Shown piece after piece: positions 15,116 through 26,097 of a stretch of 64,000 nt of DNA. Source of the DNA: Cryomorpha sp963836915 (GTDB taxonomy: Bacteria; Bacteroidota; Bacteroidia; Flavobacteriales_D; Cryomorphaceae); the NCBI GenBank assembly GCA_963836915.1, contig CAWILH010000002.1, positions 3,162,001 to 3,226,000 of the forward strand. The letters are read 5' to 3'. Under the pieces are notes generated by a model that worked only from the letters and a program-made list of their open reading frames with translations, did no database searches and had not been told where the DNA came from. The position numbers were made by a program, and so were the translations under genes. The number at the start of each line of letters is the position of its first letter. Position 1 is the stretch's first letter.

Positions 15116-18100
15116 ATGCTCCGAATTTCAACCTTTTTTACGCTTTTCACCCTTTTGTTTATATCCGCTCAGTCCCAGGATGCAACGACCGTCAATATCG
15201 ATTGGGACGATGAGCCCAGAGAGATGGGAGTAGATGGAATGATGGCATATTCCATTGGATGCGATGGCTGTCATCATGATGAGAATGCGGGTTATTCACC
15301 TATTTATAGCGGTCAGATTCGTTTGAAAAAAGGATATACCGTTTCCAATCTGGTGCCAAATTTTACCAAATTTGCCGTAGTAGATCTACCTGGCGCCATC
15401 GAAAGATCGAATTATCCCACTGGCTTTTACGATAATTTTACTTGGTCAGTGCATTATGATCGAGGTACCCCGGTGCTCTATTATCAATTTGCTGCCGCAG
15501 AAGCGTCCGGTCAAAAGGCGCTCAGGGTGGTAACATCCTTTGAGTTAAATTTTCAGCAAACAAGGAATGCTAACCGCCGAAAATCGGCGACCTTTCAATC
15601 GAATAGTGTGCTCGCCCAGGGCGAGTGGTACCGGATAGGGCTTACCGAAGATGGGATGTATCGCCTTACGGTGGCCGATCTTGAGAATCTGGGAATCGAT
15701 CTCGATCAAGTCGACCCTCAATCCATCAATATATATGGCAATGGGTATGGAATGCTGCCTTATGAAAATGCAGTAGAGCGACCCGATGATCTACTCCTGA
15801 ATGCCATAGAAGTAGTGGGGGGGGAAGATGGAGTGCTCTCCGGCACTGATGAGATACGCTTTTATGCCAAAGGCCCTAATAAATGGTTCTTCGATGAAGA
15901 GACGGGGCTATTTGACCATCAAAAACATAATTACACCGACACATCCTATTATTTTATTGGTATCAATACCATGAACGGTCCTTCCCGTGTGCCGAATATT
16001 TCATCGACTACACAACCGGCCACCGCAGAAGTGACCAGCTTTAATGATTATAGGTTTCACGAAGTAGACCGTGAGAACATGATCAAGAGTGGACGCGACT
16101 GGTATGGAGAAAAATTTGACGTGCAGACCACTTATAATTTTAGCGGTGCTGCATTCACTTTTCCCAATATAGATGCCGGCGCGGAGACTGTGGTAAGGGC
16201 GCGGGTGATGTCGCGTTCTACAGTAGGCGGAAGTCAATGTAAGTTTACACTGAATGTAAATGGTGAGAATGACTTTCTACTTCTGGGGGGAGTTGGCACG
16301 GGAGTGACTTCCAATTTCGGCCGTAACGGAAATATGGAATTGAGATTTAACGGTGTAAATCCAAGCCTTAATATTAATATCAGCTATGAAAAAAATGCAC
16401 CATCGGCCATTGGTTGGTTAAACTGGTTTAATATCAATACCCGCAGAAGTCTGCGTATGGCCGGAGCTCAGATGGCTTTCAGGGATGTGAACTCTTTAGG
16501 GCAGGTAGCTCGATACAACCTGACCAACGCCCCCGAAGGACTTCAGGTATGGGATGTAACAGAACCTTTTGCCGCAAAGCGCATCAACTATCAGAGGCAA
16601 GGAAACCTTATTAACTTCACACTTGGAGCGGCAGAGCTTAGGGAGTTTATCGCTTTTTCGGGCGGGTATAAGTCGCCCTCCCTTTTTGGATCGGTCACCA
16701 ATCAAGATTTGCATGCCCTAGGAAGCTCCGGTGAGGTAATAGATATGATCATTGTTGCTCCCGGTCAGTTTATGGCCAAGGCTGAGGAGTTGGCAGATAT
16801 CCATAGAAATTACGCCCCAGAGCCACTCTCGGTAGAAGTAGTCAATCTTCAGGCCATCTATAACGAATTTTCTTCGGGTATGCGCGATGTAACCGCGATC
16901 AAATGGTTAATGAAAATGCTCCACGACCGCGCTGAAGGAAACGAAGCTTTAATGACAAGGTACCTCTTGCTCTTTGGAGATGGGTCTTATGACAATTTCA
17001 ATATTGGCCCCGGAAACACAAATTTCATCCCGACTTTTCAGTCGATTGAGTCTTTGGCGCCTGCAAATTCTTATGTAAGCGATGATTATTTCACTTTTCT
17101 ATCAGATGATGAAGGAGAAGGAAATCTGGATGCGATGGACATGGGTGTTGGAAGGCTTGTGGTCAAAAATAATCAGGAAGCCACATCTGTAGTGAATAAG
17201 ATACGTAGGTATATGGATCCGATTCCGCCCGCAATGGATTTGGACAACTCAAATAATTCGAGTTTTGGGTCTTTTAGAAACGTTATAACCCTCATAGCCG
17301 ATGACGAAGACGGCGCGGACCATATGGAGAAATCACGTGATTTAAGTACACTTATTCAATCCAAAACAAGCGACTATAATTTTGAGCGCATCTTTCTCGA
17401 TGCATACCAACAGGAGACTACCCCTGCGGGTCAGCGCTATCCGGCGGTAAATGAGGCGATAAACCGAAGAGTGCGAAATGGAGCCTTTATTATTAATTAT
17501 ATCGGCCATGGCGGCGAGCTTGGTCTTGCCGAAGAGCGAATTATAGATATTCCGACTATCCTAGATTTCAACAACGGCGCTAAGCTTCCGGTTTTTATGA
17601 CGGCGACCTGTGAGTTTGCGCGTTTCGATGATCCATTGCGCACATCGGCCGGAGAGTTCGTATTATTAAATGGAAACGGCGGGGGCATAGCCTTAGTCAC
17701 CACTACACGACTGGTATATTCAAGCGGGAACTTTCAACTAAACAAAAATTTTTATAAAGCTTTCTTAAATCGTCCTGACGATGAAGTGGTAGTGCGGATG
17801 GGGGATTTGAGTAGGGAAACAAAAAATTTTATAACATCAAACTCTCCTAACCATCGAAACTTTACGCTACTTGGAGATCCTGCGCTACCGATAGCTATTC
17901 CAAAACATCGAGCTATAATTACTGCACTTACCGATACGCTGGGAAATCCTGTAGACACCCTAAAAGCGCTCTCGGTGGTGCGTGTAAATGGGGTAATGCA
18001 GACCAGAAATGGCCAGATGCTTTCCGATTTTAATGGTCGCTTGAGCAGCACGGTCTTTGATAGGGTCGAGCAGCGCACTACTTTAGCAAACCCACCCAAC

Positions 18101-18980
18101 AATAATCCTTTTACTTTTCCTAGCCAAGAAAGCATCGTGTATCGCGGAAACGCTGAGGTTATAAACGGATTATTTCAATTTGACTTTGTACTGCCCAAGG
18201 ATATTTCTTTTGCCGTAGATAGTACAGCGCGCATCAGCCTTTATGGAATGGGCGTGGAGAGTGATGCCACAGGATTTGCCGATAGCCTGAAGATCGGTAG
18301 TCGCGACCCGAATGCAGTAAACGATGGCACTGAACCTCGATATCTACCTGAACGATGAAAATTTTGTCTTTGGCGGTTTTACCAATGATACCCCTAACTT
18401 GATCGCTTCCATATTTGATGAAAATGGAATAAATACTGTCGGCAATGGAATAGGCCATGATATCTCTGCGATACTCGATGATAATGTGAACAATACCATT
18501 GTACTGAATGATTATTACGAGTCAGACCTCAATACTTTTAAAAGTGGAAAGGTGAACTATCAATTTGATAAATTGGAACCTGGAAACCATAAATTAAAAC
18601 TCAAAGTATGGGATGTACACAATAATAGTAGCGAAGCAGAAATAGAATTTGTTGTTTCTGATAATGAAGACTTTGCCATACGCAGGGTACTGAACTATCC
18701 TAATCCCTTTACCACCCGCACCGAATTCTTCTTTGAGCATAATCAGAGCGCTTCGTTTTTGAATGTGCTGGTACAAGTTTATACCGTGAGCGGCAAACTG
18801 ATCAAAACCATCAATACTGTATCCAATACCAATGGATTCCGTAATGAACCCATCGCTTGGGATGGCCGCGACGACTACGGGGATCGGTTGGCCACAGGGG
18901 TCTATGTTTATAAATTATCTGTGCGCAATGTATCTGGCGAGCAGGTCGAAAAATTTGAGAAGCTTGTTATTTTAAACTAG
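15116..18980 (+). CDS. porU: Type IX secretion sortase PorU, with one frameshift near the 3' end
   Basis: About 1287 aa once one extra base near 18335-18339 is removed; the uncorrected frame stops at 18358 and the C-terminal part continues in another frame to 18980. A signal peptide (MLRISTFFTLFTLLFISAQS) leads to the mature protein. The C25 gingipain-type peptidase domain contains VSDDYFTFLSD, the catalytic-type histidine H798 in YIGHGGE and cysteine C832 in MTATCEFARFDDP, then FTLLGDPAL. The C-terminus carries a type A-like sorting domain (NYPNPFTTRTEFFFEH, GVYVYKLSVRN, KLVIL). PorU cleaves the C-terminal signal of cargo at the outer membrane and attaches it to A-LPS. The next gene is its partner porV. 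Confidence 0.92.
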
Positions 18981-19004
18981 CGTCAACCCTCCGTATCATT
19001 TGGC

Positions 19005-19012
19005 TATATTTG
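19005..19012 (+). promoter_or_regulatory. -7 element of porV
   Basis: TATATTTG 19 nt before ATG 19032, so porV can be transcribed separately from porU with a very short leader. Confidence 0.55.
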
Positions 19013-19031
19013 CAGCTGCAAGAAAAATTGC

Positions 19032-20351
19032 ATGAAAAAAATACTCTTTACACTTTCCATATCACTAGGGCTTACCACCTTGGTGCAAGGTCAAAATCAG
19101 GTAGATTGCACCGGAGCGGTTAATGGCGCGGCATGCGACCAGCTGCGCGCTATCTCTACCGCCGTTCCTTTTCTGCTTATCGCTCCCGATTCGCGCTCCG
19201 GTGCCATGGGTGATGCAGGAGTCGCACTTTCGCCCGACGTCAACTCACAGCATTGGAATGCTTCCAAGCTGGCCTTTTCGGAAGAAGAGATGGCGGTATC
19301 ATTGGCCTATAGCCCTTGGCTCAGAAATCTGGTAGATGATATGAGCCTCGCATATTTATCTTGGTTTACCAAAATCAACAAAACTTCTGCCGTTGGCGCC
19401 AGCCTGCGCTACTTCAGTCTGGGCGATATCGCCTTTACCGATCAAACGGGACAGTCGATTCGTGATTTCCGACCTTCAGAGTTTGCACTTGACGTGAGCT
19501 ATTCGCTAGAGCTTTCCAAGAATTTTTCGGCGGGTATCACAGGCCGTTGGGTCAATTCAAACCTTACCGGCGGCGTATCGGCCATAGCAGGTGCCGATGC
19601 AAAAGCGGCCAATGCCTTTGCGGTAGATATCTCGGCCTATTATAACCTTTCCGATCTGCGGGTGGGTGATAAAGATGGCTCCCTTGCTTTTGGGCTTGCG
19701 ATCTCTAATGTGGGCAATAAGGTGTCTTATACCAATACCGATCAGCGGGACTTCCTTCCTGCCAATTTGCGTTTAGGGACGGCCTTTACCATAGATCTTG
19801 ATCAGTTTAATAAGATCTCTTTTGTGTATGATGCCAATAAACTGCTCGTGCCTTCGCCGGCGGTGTATGATAATAACGGAGACCCGGGCTATGCTGGCGA
19901 TCCAAACTTTGTGATCGCAGGCCGGGATAATGATATAGGTGTGGCTTCCGGAATCTTTGGTTCTTTCAATGATGCCCCTGGCCGCGTGCTCTATGATGAA
20001 GACGGTACGATACTAAGAAATGCAGATAATACCGCTCAGGTAGAGAGTGGCAGTGTATTGCAAGAAGAGCTCCGAGAGATCAATCATTCATTCGGAATGG
20101 AATATTGGTATGCCGATCAGTTTGCAGTGCGCGCTGGCTATTTTTACGAGCATCCCACTAAGGGAAACCGCCAGTACTTTACTATTGGCGCTGGATTCCG
20201 ATATAATGTATTTGGGCTTGACCTGTCCTATTTGATCGCTACCCAGCAGCAGAATCCATTGGCAAATACCCTCAGGTTCACCCTAAGTCTTAAGTTTGAT
20301 AAAAAGGGTGGTTCTTCGGCTTCCAATGCCAATACCCAAAGCGCAAGATAA
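19032..20351 (+). CDS. porV: Type IX secretion outer-membrane protein PorV
   Basis: 439 aa. The signal peptide is MKKILFTLSISLGLTTLVQG. The mature N-terminus contains the conserved AVPFLLIAPDSRSGAMGDAG followed by alternating beta-strand sequence of a 14-strand FadL-type barrel, with SQHWNASKLAF and a terminal strand LRFTLSLKFDKK. PorV (LptO) shuttles cargo from the translocon to the sortase PorU. Gene order porU-porV-cdd-pdhA is the arrangement known from Flavobacterium, here with ispF inserted between porV and cdd. Confidence 0.94.
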   Translation: MKKILFTLSISLGLTTLVQGQNQVDCTGAVNGAACDQLRAISTAVPFLLIAPDSRSGAMGDAGVALSPDVNSQHWNASKLAFSEEEMAVSLAYSPWLRNLVDDMSLAYLSWFTKINKTSAVGASLRYFSLGDIAFTDQTGQSIRDFRPSEFALDVSYSLELSKNFSAGITGRWVNSNLTGGVSAIAGADAKAANAFAVDISAYYNLSDLRVGDKDGSLAFGLAISNVGNKVSYTNTDQRDFLPANLRLGTAFTIDLDQFNKISFVYDANKLLVPSPAVYDNNGDPGYAGDPNFVIAGRDNDIGVASGIFGSFNDAPGRVLYDEDGTILRNADNTAQVESGSVLQEELREINHSFGMEYWYADQFAVRAGYFYEHPTKGNRQYFTIGAGFRYNVFGLDLSYLIATQQQNPLANTLRFTLSLKFDKKGGSSASNANTQSAR

Positions 20352-20357
20352 ACCGCA

Positions 20358-20834
20358 TTGAAGATAAGGGTAGGCTTCGGCTTTGATGTACATCAACTTA
20401 GAGAAGATCACCCTTTTGTATTGGGAGGGCTCGCCTTGCCACATCATAAAGGCGCCTTCGGTCATTCCGACGCAGATGTGCTGCTTCATGTGATATGCGA
20501 CGCCCTGCTTGGAGCTGCCAATCTGCGTGATATCGGTTTTCAATTTCCCGATACCGATGCTTCCTTAAAAGGCATAGACAGCAAGATTTTATTGCAAAAA
20601 ACAGTCGTTCTGCTCCATGAGAAGGGCTATTCCGTATCGAACTTAGATTGCACTATTTGCCTGCAAAGGCCGAAAGTAAATCCATTCATTCCTGAAATGA
20701 AGGAAATCATTGCTTCAATCTTAAAAACGGATGTCGATGCGGTTTCTATTAAAGCCACTACCACCGAAAAGCTTGGCTACGTAGGCCGCGAAGAAGGGGT
20801 GAGCGCTTATTGCGTTTGCCTGATCATCGGGTAG
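20358..20834 (+). CDS. ispF: 2-C-methyl-D-erythritol 2,4-cyclodiphosphate synthase
   Basis: 158 aa, TTG start six bases after the porV stop (MKIRVGFGFDVHQL). Asp10 and His12 bind the metal, HSDADVLLHVICDALLGAA and DIGFQFPDTDASLKGIDS are the family blocks, and the C-terminal KATTTEKLGYVGREEGVSA is diagnostic. It catalyses the fifth step of the MEP isoprenoid pathway. Its product supports, among others, the menaquinone side chain made with MenA in this window. Length is normal. Confidence 0.95.
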   Translation: MKIRVGFGFDVHQLREDHPFVLGGLALPHHKGAFGHSDADVLLHVICDALLGAANLRDIGFQFPDTDASLKGIDSKILLQKTVVLLHEKGYSVSNLDCTICLQRPKVNPFIPEMKEIIASILKTDVDAVSIKATTTEKLGYVGREEGVSAYCVCLIIG

Positions 20835-20860
20835 CTTTCAAGTTTCCGTACTTTCGCCCA

Positions 20861-21361
20861 GTGAAAACCAAAGAAATAGCCCTTCGTTACTCCGTGTTTG
20901 AAGGACTTGCCGACTTATCGGCCAATGATCAGGCGCTTTTTAACCGTGCCGTCGAAGCCATGAAATCTGCCTATGCACCGTATAGCAAATTTAATGTGGG
21001 TGCTTCCCTACGTCTTATCGATGGCACGGTAGTGATCGGTAGCAATCAAGAAAACATCGCGTATCCAAGCGGGCTCTGTGCAGAGCGCGTAGCCCTTTTT
21101 TCGGCTTCCGCCAATAGACCAAGCGTGCAGATAACCGCGCTGGCAGTAGTAGCAAGCCCCATCACTATAGGCCATGATCTCAGCGTGACGCCCTGCGGTG
21201 GGTGCCGACAGGTGATGGCCGAATATGAAAGGCTCCAAGCCGCCCCGATCCGCATTCTTACCGGCACGCCCACCGGAGCAATCACAGTGATTGAAAACGC
21301 AGGTTCCCTTCTCCCCCTAGCCTTTTTTGACGCCGGGCTGGCCAATCGAAAACCTCAATAG
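20861..21361 (+). CDS. cdd: Cytidine deaminase
   Basis: The frame is open from 20810, inside ispF, but the GTG at 20861 (166 aa) gives the usual N-terminus and avoids overlap. Zinc and catalytic motifs are complete: CAERVALFSA (Cys-x-Glu) and PCGGCRQVM (Cys-x-x-Cys), with substrate residues in KFNVGASL. It deaminates cytidine and deoxycytidine to uridines for salvage. Its place after porV is conserved in Flavobacteria. The start assignment is moderately certain; the product is not in doubt. Confidence 0.92.
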   Translation: MKTKEIALRYSVFEGLADLSANDQALFNRAVEAMKSAYAPYSKFNVGASLRLIDGTVVIGSNQENIAYPSGLCAERVALFSASANRPSVQITALAVVASPITIGHDLSVTPCGGCRQVMAEYERLQAAPIRILTGTPTGAITVIENAGSLLPLAFFDAGLANRKPQ

Positions 21362-21392
21362 GGTTCAGAGTGTTATTCTGACATCTACAATG

Positions 21393-21400
21393 TATATTTG
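21393..21400 (+). promoter_or_regulatory. -7 element of pdhA
   Basis: TATATTTG 22 nt before ATG 21423. Confidence 0.55.
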
Positions 21401-21422
21401 TCGACTTATATTTTAAAAGACT

Positions 21423-22460
21423 ATGGCAACAAAGACATCGGCGCCGCGCAAAACGGCGGGCAGCAGCAAGAAAGCGAAGTTTTCTAAGGAGACTTATCTG
21501 AAGTGGTACAAGAGTATGCTGCTCATGCGAAAGTTTGAAGAGAAGTGTGGCCAACTTTATATCCAACAGAAATTTGGTGGTTTTTGCCACTTATATATTG
21601 GCCAAGAAGCCGTGCTCGCCGGCATGGTATCTGCCATGGGCGAAGGCGACCGGACGATAACTGCATACCGCGACCATGCCCACCCCATCGCATTGGGCAC
21701 CGACCCAAAATATGTAATGGCAGAGCTATATGGCAAGACCACAGGCCTCTCTAAAGGTAAAGGGGGCTCCATGCATATGTTTGACAAGGAGCGCAATCTC
21801 TTTGGCGGTCACGGTATCGTAGGTGCTCAGATCGCCATGGGTGCCGGTATCGCTTTCGCCGATAAGTACCGGGGCGAGAAGCACGTAACCTATACCTATA
21901 TGGGCGATGGCGCAGTAAGGCAGGGAATACTCCATGAAACCTTTAACATGGCGATGACCTGGAAACTTCCCGTGGTATTCGTCATCGAAAATAATAATTA
22001 CGCCATGGGTACTTCTGTGGCGCGAACCTCTAACGTGACCCGCTTGAGCGAACTCGGTGAGAGTTATGATATGCCGGCGCTTTCCATAGATGCCATGAAT
22101 GTAGAAGATGTGCATGAAGCATTTGCGGAAGCAGCAAAACACGCCCGCGAAGGCAACGGCCCGTTTCTATTGGAGATGCGTACCTACCGCTACAAGGGCC
22201 ACTCCATGAGCGACCCGGCCAAGTACCGCACCAAGGAAGAAGTCGAATCCTATAAGGAGAAAGATCCGATCTCGGTAGTGCGCAAGACCATAGAAGAGCA
22301 GAAATGGCTCAGCGAAGAAGACTTTAAGAAGATAGATAAAGAAGTAAAGGCAAAGGTGGAAGAATGTGTGAAGTTTGCCGAAGAGTCACCCAGCCCCGAA
22401 GCCAGTGAGCTCTATGAAGATGTGTATAAGCAAAAAGATTATCCCTACGTAAACTACTAG
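21423..22460 (+). CDS. pdhA: Pyruvate dehydrogenase E1 component, alpha subunit
   Basis: 345 aa. After a basic, Ala-rich head (ATKTSAPRKTAGSSKKAKFS) comes the E1-alpha fold: QLYIQQKFGGFCHLYIGQEA, the thiamine diphosphate motif GDGAVRQGILHETFNMA ending in NN (ENNNYAMGTSV), and the phosphorylation-loop region YRYKGHSMSDPAKYR. With E1-beta (not in the window) it decarboxylates pyruvate and reductively acetylates the E2 lipoyl arm. The E2 gene follows 17 nt downstream, so the two form an operon. Confidence 0.94.
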   Translation: MATKTSAPRKTAGSSKKAKFSKETYLKWYKSMLLMRKFEEKCGQLYIQQKFGGFCHLYIGQEAVLAGMVSAMGEGDRTITAYRDHAHPIALGTDPKYVMAELYGKTTGLSKGKGGSMHMFDKERNLFGGHGIVGAQIAMGAGIAFADKYRGEKHVTYTYMGDGAVRQGILHETFNMAMTWKLPVVFVIENNNYAMGTSVARTSNVTRLSELGESYDMPALSIDAMNVEDVHEAFAEAAKHAREGNGPFLLEMRTYRYKGHSMSDPAKYRTKEEVESYKEKDPISVVRKTIEEQKWLSEEDFKKIDKEVKAKVEECVKFAEESPSPEASELYEDVYKQKDYPYVNY

Positions 22461-22477
22461 TAAACGAATTAAGTACT

Positions 22478-23872
22478 ATGGCAGAAATAGTTAAAATGCC
22501 CAAGCTGAGTGACACCATGGAAGAAGGCGTGGTGGCCGAATGGCATAAGAAAGTTGGCGATTCGGTAGAGTCGGGAGACCTGCTCGCAGAGATCGAAACC
22601 GATAAGGCCACTATGGAATTCGAGTCTTTTCAAGACGGAGTGCTGCTGCATATCGGGGTTGAAAAAGGCGATGCTGCGCCGGTAGATTCTGTGCTTTGCA
22701 TCTTGGGAGAGAAAGATGAAGACATTTCCGGCCTGCTAGATGGTAATTCTGGCGGCTCTTCCGAGAAAAAAGAAGGGAAGGGCGAGAAGGAAGAAAAAGA
22801 CGATAAAGAAGAGTCGGACGACAAGGAAAAGGCTAAAAAGAAGACTGAAGATGACGGTTCCTCAACGGATGATGAGAAGTCTGAGAAGAAAAAGGAAGCC
22901 GATCCTGATGACGCCAAGTCCGAAAAAAAGGAAGAGAAATCTACCGGGAAGTCCGATTCGTCAAAAGAAGAAAAGCAAGAAAGTGAACCCCAGCGAAAAG
23001 GCGATACCAATGGCCGTGTGATTGCATCTCCATTGGCCAAGAGCCTGGCAAGCGATAAGGGAATAGACATTAGGGAAGTGAAGGGCACGGGCGATGGCGG
23101 CCGTATCGTAAAGAAAGACATTGAAAATTATACTCCGGCGGCTGCATCGAAATCTGCACCGTCTACCGGTGGCCAAGCGGGGAAGGAAAGCTATACCGAT
23201 GAGCCCGTATCGCAGATGCGAAAGGCCATAGCCAAAACCCTTTCGGGAAGTAAGTTTAGCGCGCCCCATTTCTACCTCACCATTGAGATCGATATGGAGA
23301 ATGCGATGGCTTCGCGAAAGGCGATCAATGAAGCGATCGCTCCAGATAAGATCTCGGTAAATGATATGGTCTTGAAGTCGGCGGCTATGGCGCTGAAGAA
23401 GCATCCGAAAGTAAACTCAGACTGGCTCGGCGATAAGCTGCGCCGCAATGACCATGTACATATAGGTGTGGCAGTGGCGGTAGAAGAAGGGCTGCTCGTG
23501 CCTGTGGTGCGCTTTACCGATACCAAACCGATGGTGCAGATCAATAAGGAAGTAAAGGAATTTGCCGAAAAGGCGCGAAATAAAAAGCTTCAACCGGCCG
23601 ATTGGGAAGGGAGCACCTTTACCATTTCCAACCTCGGTATGTTTGGCATTGATGAGTTTACGGCCATTATCTATCCACCCAATGCCTGCATCATGGCGGT
23701 GGGGACGATTGTGGAGAAACCCGTTGTCAAAAACGGCCTGATCGTAGTGGGCCATACCATGAAGGTAACGCTCTCTTGCGATCACCGCATCGTAGATGGC
23801 GCGGTAGGATCGGCCTTCTTGCAGACTTTCCAGAAATACCTCGAGAACCCAGTGATGATGCTTGCGCAATAA
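22478..23872 (+). CDS. pdhC: Pyruvate dehydrogenase E2, dihydrolipoamide acetyltransferase
   Basis: 464 aa. Domains: one lipoyl domain (1-77; lipoylated Lys43 in ETDKATMEFES); a linker of about 100 residues (about 83-180) made almost only of Lys, Glu, Asp and Ser; a peripheral subunit-binding domain (about 184-222, VIASPLAKSLASDKGIDIRE, GTGDGGRIVKKDI); and the catalytic domain (about 245-464) with VSQMRKAIAKTL and the active-site motif SCDHRIVDGA. It transfers the acetyl group to CoA in the PDH core. E2 linkers are usually Ala/Pro-rich; the charged linker is unusual, though charged linkers are not unknown in this phylum. A terminator follows. Confidence 0.93.
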   Translation: MAEIVKMPKLSDTMEEGVVAEWHKKVGDSVESGDLLAEIETDKATMEFESFQDGVLLHIGVEKGDAAPVDSVLCILGEKDEDISGLLDGNSGGSSEKKEGKGEKEEKDDKEESDDKEKAKKKTEDDGSSTDDEKSEKKKEADPDDAKSEKKEEKSTGKSDSSKEEKQESEPQRKGDTNGRVIASPLAKSLASDKGIDIREVKGTGDGGRIVKKDIENYTPAAASKSAPSTGGQAGKESYTDEPVSQMRKAIAKTLSGSKFSAPHFYLTIEIDMENAMASRKAINEAIAPDKISVNDMVLKSAAMALKKHPKVNSDWLGDKLRRNDHVHIGVAVAVEEGLLVPVVRFTDTKPMVQINKEVKEFAEKARNKKLQPADWEGSTFTISNLGMFGIDEFTAIIYPPNACIMAVGTIVEKPVVKNGLIVVGHTMKVTLSCDHRIVDGAVGSAFLQTFQKYLENPVMMLAQ

Positions 23873-23900
23873 GCCGGCCCATTTACAATTTGAAATTAAT

Positions 23901-23927
23901 AAGGCGCTTCTTTGGAGCGCCTTTTTT
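23901..23927 (+). terminator. Terminator of the pdhA-E2 operon
   Basis: AAGGCGC (23901-23907) pairs with GCGCCTT (23917-23923) around a 9-nt loop, with a T-run to 23927. Confidence 0.85.
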
Positions 23928-23950
23928 AATTTTACATTCCATTCTTCACT

Positions 23951-26049
23951 TTGAACGCATTCTTAAATACTCCGCTCGATTATGTAAAAGGTGCAGGCAG
24001 CATTAAGGCCGGGCTCCTTGCGGCCGAGCTGCACCTGCGCACGGTGGGCGATATACTGGAGTATTACCCTTTTCGCTATGTAGACCGGTCGCAGGTGATC
24101 TCTATCGCCGAGCTATTGGCGGCAGGCGATTTCGTACAGTCAAAAGGTGTGCTCGGCGCCATAGCCATAGAAGGGGAAGGAAATAAAAAACGGATGCGCA
24201 GCAGTATAGCCGATGGCAGCGGCAGGGTAGAGCTCATCTGGTTCAAGGGTGTGAAATGGCTGCAGGACCATCTCAAAAAAGGGCAGGAATACATGGTCTA
24301 CGGCAAGGTCTCCGATTTTAAAGGCCATAAGAACATCGCCCATCCCGAGCTGGAACTGATAGGCGATGAGCCGCAGAAAGGCGGTTTTTTACAGCCCATC
24401 TATAGCACCACCGAGAAGCTTACCAAGCGCGGACTGAACTCAAAAGGAATAGAGAAAATAATCTCAAACCTGGTGCGACAGCCCGAACTCAATATCGAAG
24501 AAACCCTTCCCGACTATCTCTTGGAGCGTTTTAAGCTGATGCCAAAGCGGCAGGCGGTGATCAACATCCACAGTCCCAAAACAACCGATGATGCCGAGCT
24601 GGCCCGGCGAAGGTTGAAATTTGAAGAGCTCTTCTACATCCAGTTGGAGCTATTGCTCAAAAAAGAGCTGCGCACCAAGGCCATAAAAGGCTTCGTATTC
24701 GATTCTATCGGGGAGAATTTCAATACTTTTTATGAGCATCACCTGCCCTTCGAGCTTACCGGAGCGCAAAAAAGAGTGCTGCGTGAAGTGCGTCGCGATC
24801 TGAAGTCGGGCGTGCAGATGAACAGATTGCTGCAGGGCGATGTGGGCAGCGGGAAGACCATCGTGGCAGCCTTGGCGGCGCTGATCGCGATCGATAATGG
24901 CTATCAGGCCACGATCATGGCGCCTACGGAGATCCTTGCCAACCAGCATTATGACGGGCTTTCGGAACTCTTGGCGCCATGGGGCTTGAGATCGCCCTGC
25001 TCACAGGGTCGAGCAAGACTGCCCGCAGGCGCGATATAGACGCGCGCAGCCTATCGGGCGAGCTGAACATACTCATCGGGACCCATGCCCTGCTAGAAGA
25101 TAAGGTGAAGTTTAAAAATCTCGGGCTCGCCATCATTGATGAGCAGCACCGCTTCGGCGTAGCCCAGCGCGCCAAGCTCTGGAAGAAGAATACCCTACCG
25201 CCGCATATTCTGGTCATGACGGCCACGCCCATTCCCCGTACGCTCTCCATGACGCTTTACGGTGATCTCGATGTGAGCGTGATCGACGAGCTACCGCCGG
25301 GGCGCAAGCCTATCACCACCATCCATGTCTACGATAGCGCCCGGCTCAAAATTTTTGGTTTTATGGAAGAGCAGATCCAGCGTGGCCGCCAAGTTTACGT
25401 GGTATATCCGCTCATTGAAGAGTCTGCCACGCTCGACCTGAAAGACTTGATGGATGGTTATGAAAGCATAGCCCGTAGATTTCCAGCGCCCAAATATCAG
25501 ATCAGCATCCTGCATGGCAAGATGAAGGCTGCCGACAAGGACTTTGAGATGAACCGCTTTGTGAAAGGTGAGACCCAAATAATGGTGGCCACCACGGTGA
25601 TCGAAGTCGGGGTAAACGTGCCAAACGCATCTATCATGGTCATAGAGAGCGCCCAGCGCTTTGGCCTGTCCCAGCTACACCAGTTGCGCGGTAGGGTAGG
25701 GCGCGGGGCAGAGCAGTCTTATTGCGTATTGGCCAGTGATAAGAAACTGAGCAGGGAAGCCCGCACACGGCTTCGTACGATGGTCGATACCAACGATGGG
25801 TTTAAGATAGCCGAAGTGGACCTGAACCTTCGTGGGCCTGGCGACCTGATGGGCACCCAGCAGAGCGGGCTGCTCGACTTAAAAGTAGCCAATCTCGTGA
25901 CCGATGTGAAGGTGCTCCAATATGCCCGCAATACCGTGATGGACATTTTGGAAGAAGATCCCGACCTATCGCTGGAGAAGCATCTGAACATCAAGAACAG
26001 GGCGCGACAGCTACTGCGCAATAAGCCCAATTGGAGCCGCATATCCTAA
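23951..26049 (+). CDS. recG: ATP-dependent DNA helicase RecG, with one frameshift
   Basis: About 699 aa when one G is restored in the G-run at 24981-24984 (giving LLAPWGLEIALLTG); uncorrected, the frame ends at 25039 and the second half is open from before 24979. The N-terminal wedge/OB domain (NTPLDYVKGAGSIKAGLLAA, RVELIWFKGVKWLQ) is followed by helicase domain 1 with Walker A LLQGDVGSGKT and domain 2 with IIDEQHRFGVAQRAKLW, MTATPIPRTLSM, VATTVIEVGVNVPNA and QLRGRVGRG. RecG remodels stalled forks and Holliday junctions. Start is TTG 23951. Both halves are fully conserved, so the break is probably a homopolymer error. Confidence 0.9.
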
Positions 26050-26070
26050 GCGATAGACCGGATTAATTTT

Positions 26071-26078
26071 TAGCTTTG
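26071..26078 (+). promoter_or_regulatory. -7 element of pheT
   Basis: TAGCTTTG, 19 nt before ATG 26098, inside the 48-bp gap after recG. Confidence 0.45.
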
Positions 26079-26097
26079 TCGGCTTAATCGCGCCGAG

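Noticed and set aside
22630..23121. 163-aa minus-strand ORF rich in Ser/Phe opposite the E2 gene
   Set aside because: Complement of the charged E2 linker; no start context, no homology pattern.
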